12,601 bases of DNA, taken from positions 1 to 12,601 of the forward strand of contig JBBRVU010000122.1 in assembly GCA_038246575.1 (NCBI GenBank), given 5' to 3'. The translations under genes and the position numbers were made by a program. The notes below the pieces were generated by a model. The model searched no databases. It saw only the letters and a list, made by a program, of their open reading frames with translations, and was not told the origin of the DNA. Shown here piece by piece: positions 12,491 to 12,601 of the stretch (positions are counted from its first letter, which is position 1; the number at the start of each line of letters is the position of its first letter). Source of the stretch: JACCUZ01 sp038246575. Lineage in GTDB: Bacteria > Actinomycetota > Actinomycetes > JACCUZ01.

Positions 12491-12601
12491 TTAGGGGTCC
12501 GGGCGTGTGGCTCGCTCGTGTGGGAGGACGTGTTCGATGGGTCCGAGGGTGACCATGATCAGGGCGAGGGCGGCGTTGGCGGAGTGGAAGCCGTAGGCCC
12601 G
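12491..12601 (-). CDS. C-terminal 36 residues of a protein, possibly a transposase
   Basis: Only the last 36 codons and a TAA (12493-12491) are in the window. The end is RAYGFHSANAALALIM followed by VTLGPIEHVLPHERATRPDP. The (K)R-x-AYGFHS-x(3)-A-x-ALxM pattern resembles transposase C-termini that I recall from actinobacterial insertion sequences, perhaps the ISL3 group. Frame openness alone is weak evidence over 108 bases in GC-rich DNA, so both the gene and the family need the sequence beyond the edge. Confidence 0.4.
   Translation of the reverse strand, partial: RAYGFHSANAALALIMVTLGPIEHVLPHERATRPDP

Noticed and set aside
1..12601. CRISPR array, tRNA or rRNA genes
   Set aside because: No regularly spaced direct repeats and no cloverleaf or rRNA-like sequence was seen on either strand by eye.

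Overview
The window is GC-rich DNA from an actinomycete. The replicative helicase, the DUF2277 protein and the strong GC bias at third codon positions (which produces long empty antisense frames) fit Actinomycetota. The DnaB extein resembles those I recall from Intrasporangiaceae-like Micrococcales; that finer placement is inference. Two kinds of DNA meet just downstream of dnaB: an accessory region (about 1-5410) and a more conserved chromosomal stretch (about 5412-12420), with the tail of what may be another insertion sequence at the right edge.

Accessory region. At the left edge, on the minus strand, a TnsA-like endonuclease gene overlaps the start of a second transposase gene, which runs out of the window and starts with TTG. 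This is the head of a Tn7-type heteromeric transposition module. Divergent from tnsA, across a 335-base gap holding three dyad symmetries, lies a small plus-strand gene for a four-cysteine zinc-finger protein with a very strong ribosome binding site. Converging on it is a 928-residue minus-strand protein with an Mrr-like nuclease fold at its N-terminus, a NACHT ATPase in the middle and a long helical C-terminus: the architecture of an NLR-like antiphage protein. The 283-base gap between it and dnaB ends in a perfect tandem 14-base repeat, six bases from the dnaB stop. That is a candidate transposon end, so the NACHT gene could be cargo of the Tn7-like element inserted behind dnaB.

Conserved stretch. 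dnaB (minus) is 1303 codons long because it carries two inteins. The first splits the Walker A motif between Lys and Ser. It has no N-terminal nucleophile but has the Trp/Cys/Thr residues of class 3 inteins, a homing endonuclease domain with one catalytic Asp replaced by Gly, and an inserted cysteine-rich zinc-binding-like segment. The second lies before the SIEQDADL motif, is class 1, keeps both LAGLIDADG aspartates and has a 21-base tandem duplication. Removing both leaves a 457-residue helicase of normal size. Upstream, a gene-free stretch with DnaA-box-like sequences separates dnaB from a two-gene minus-strand set: a 68-residue protein resembling the first membrane segment of YitT proteins, then DUF2277. 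On the plus strand follow an acetyl-CoA hydrolase/CoA-transferase family gene and an AlkD-type DNA glycosylase gene. The last 111 bases hold the C-terminus of a minus-strand protein that may be a transposase.

I see no tRNA, rRNA or CRISPR array.
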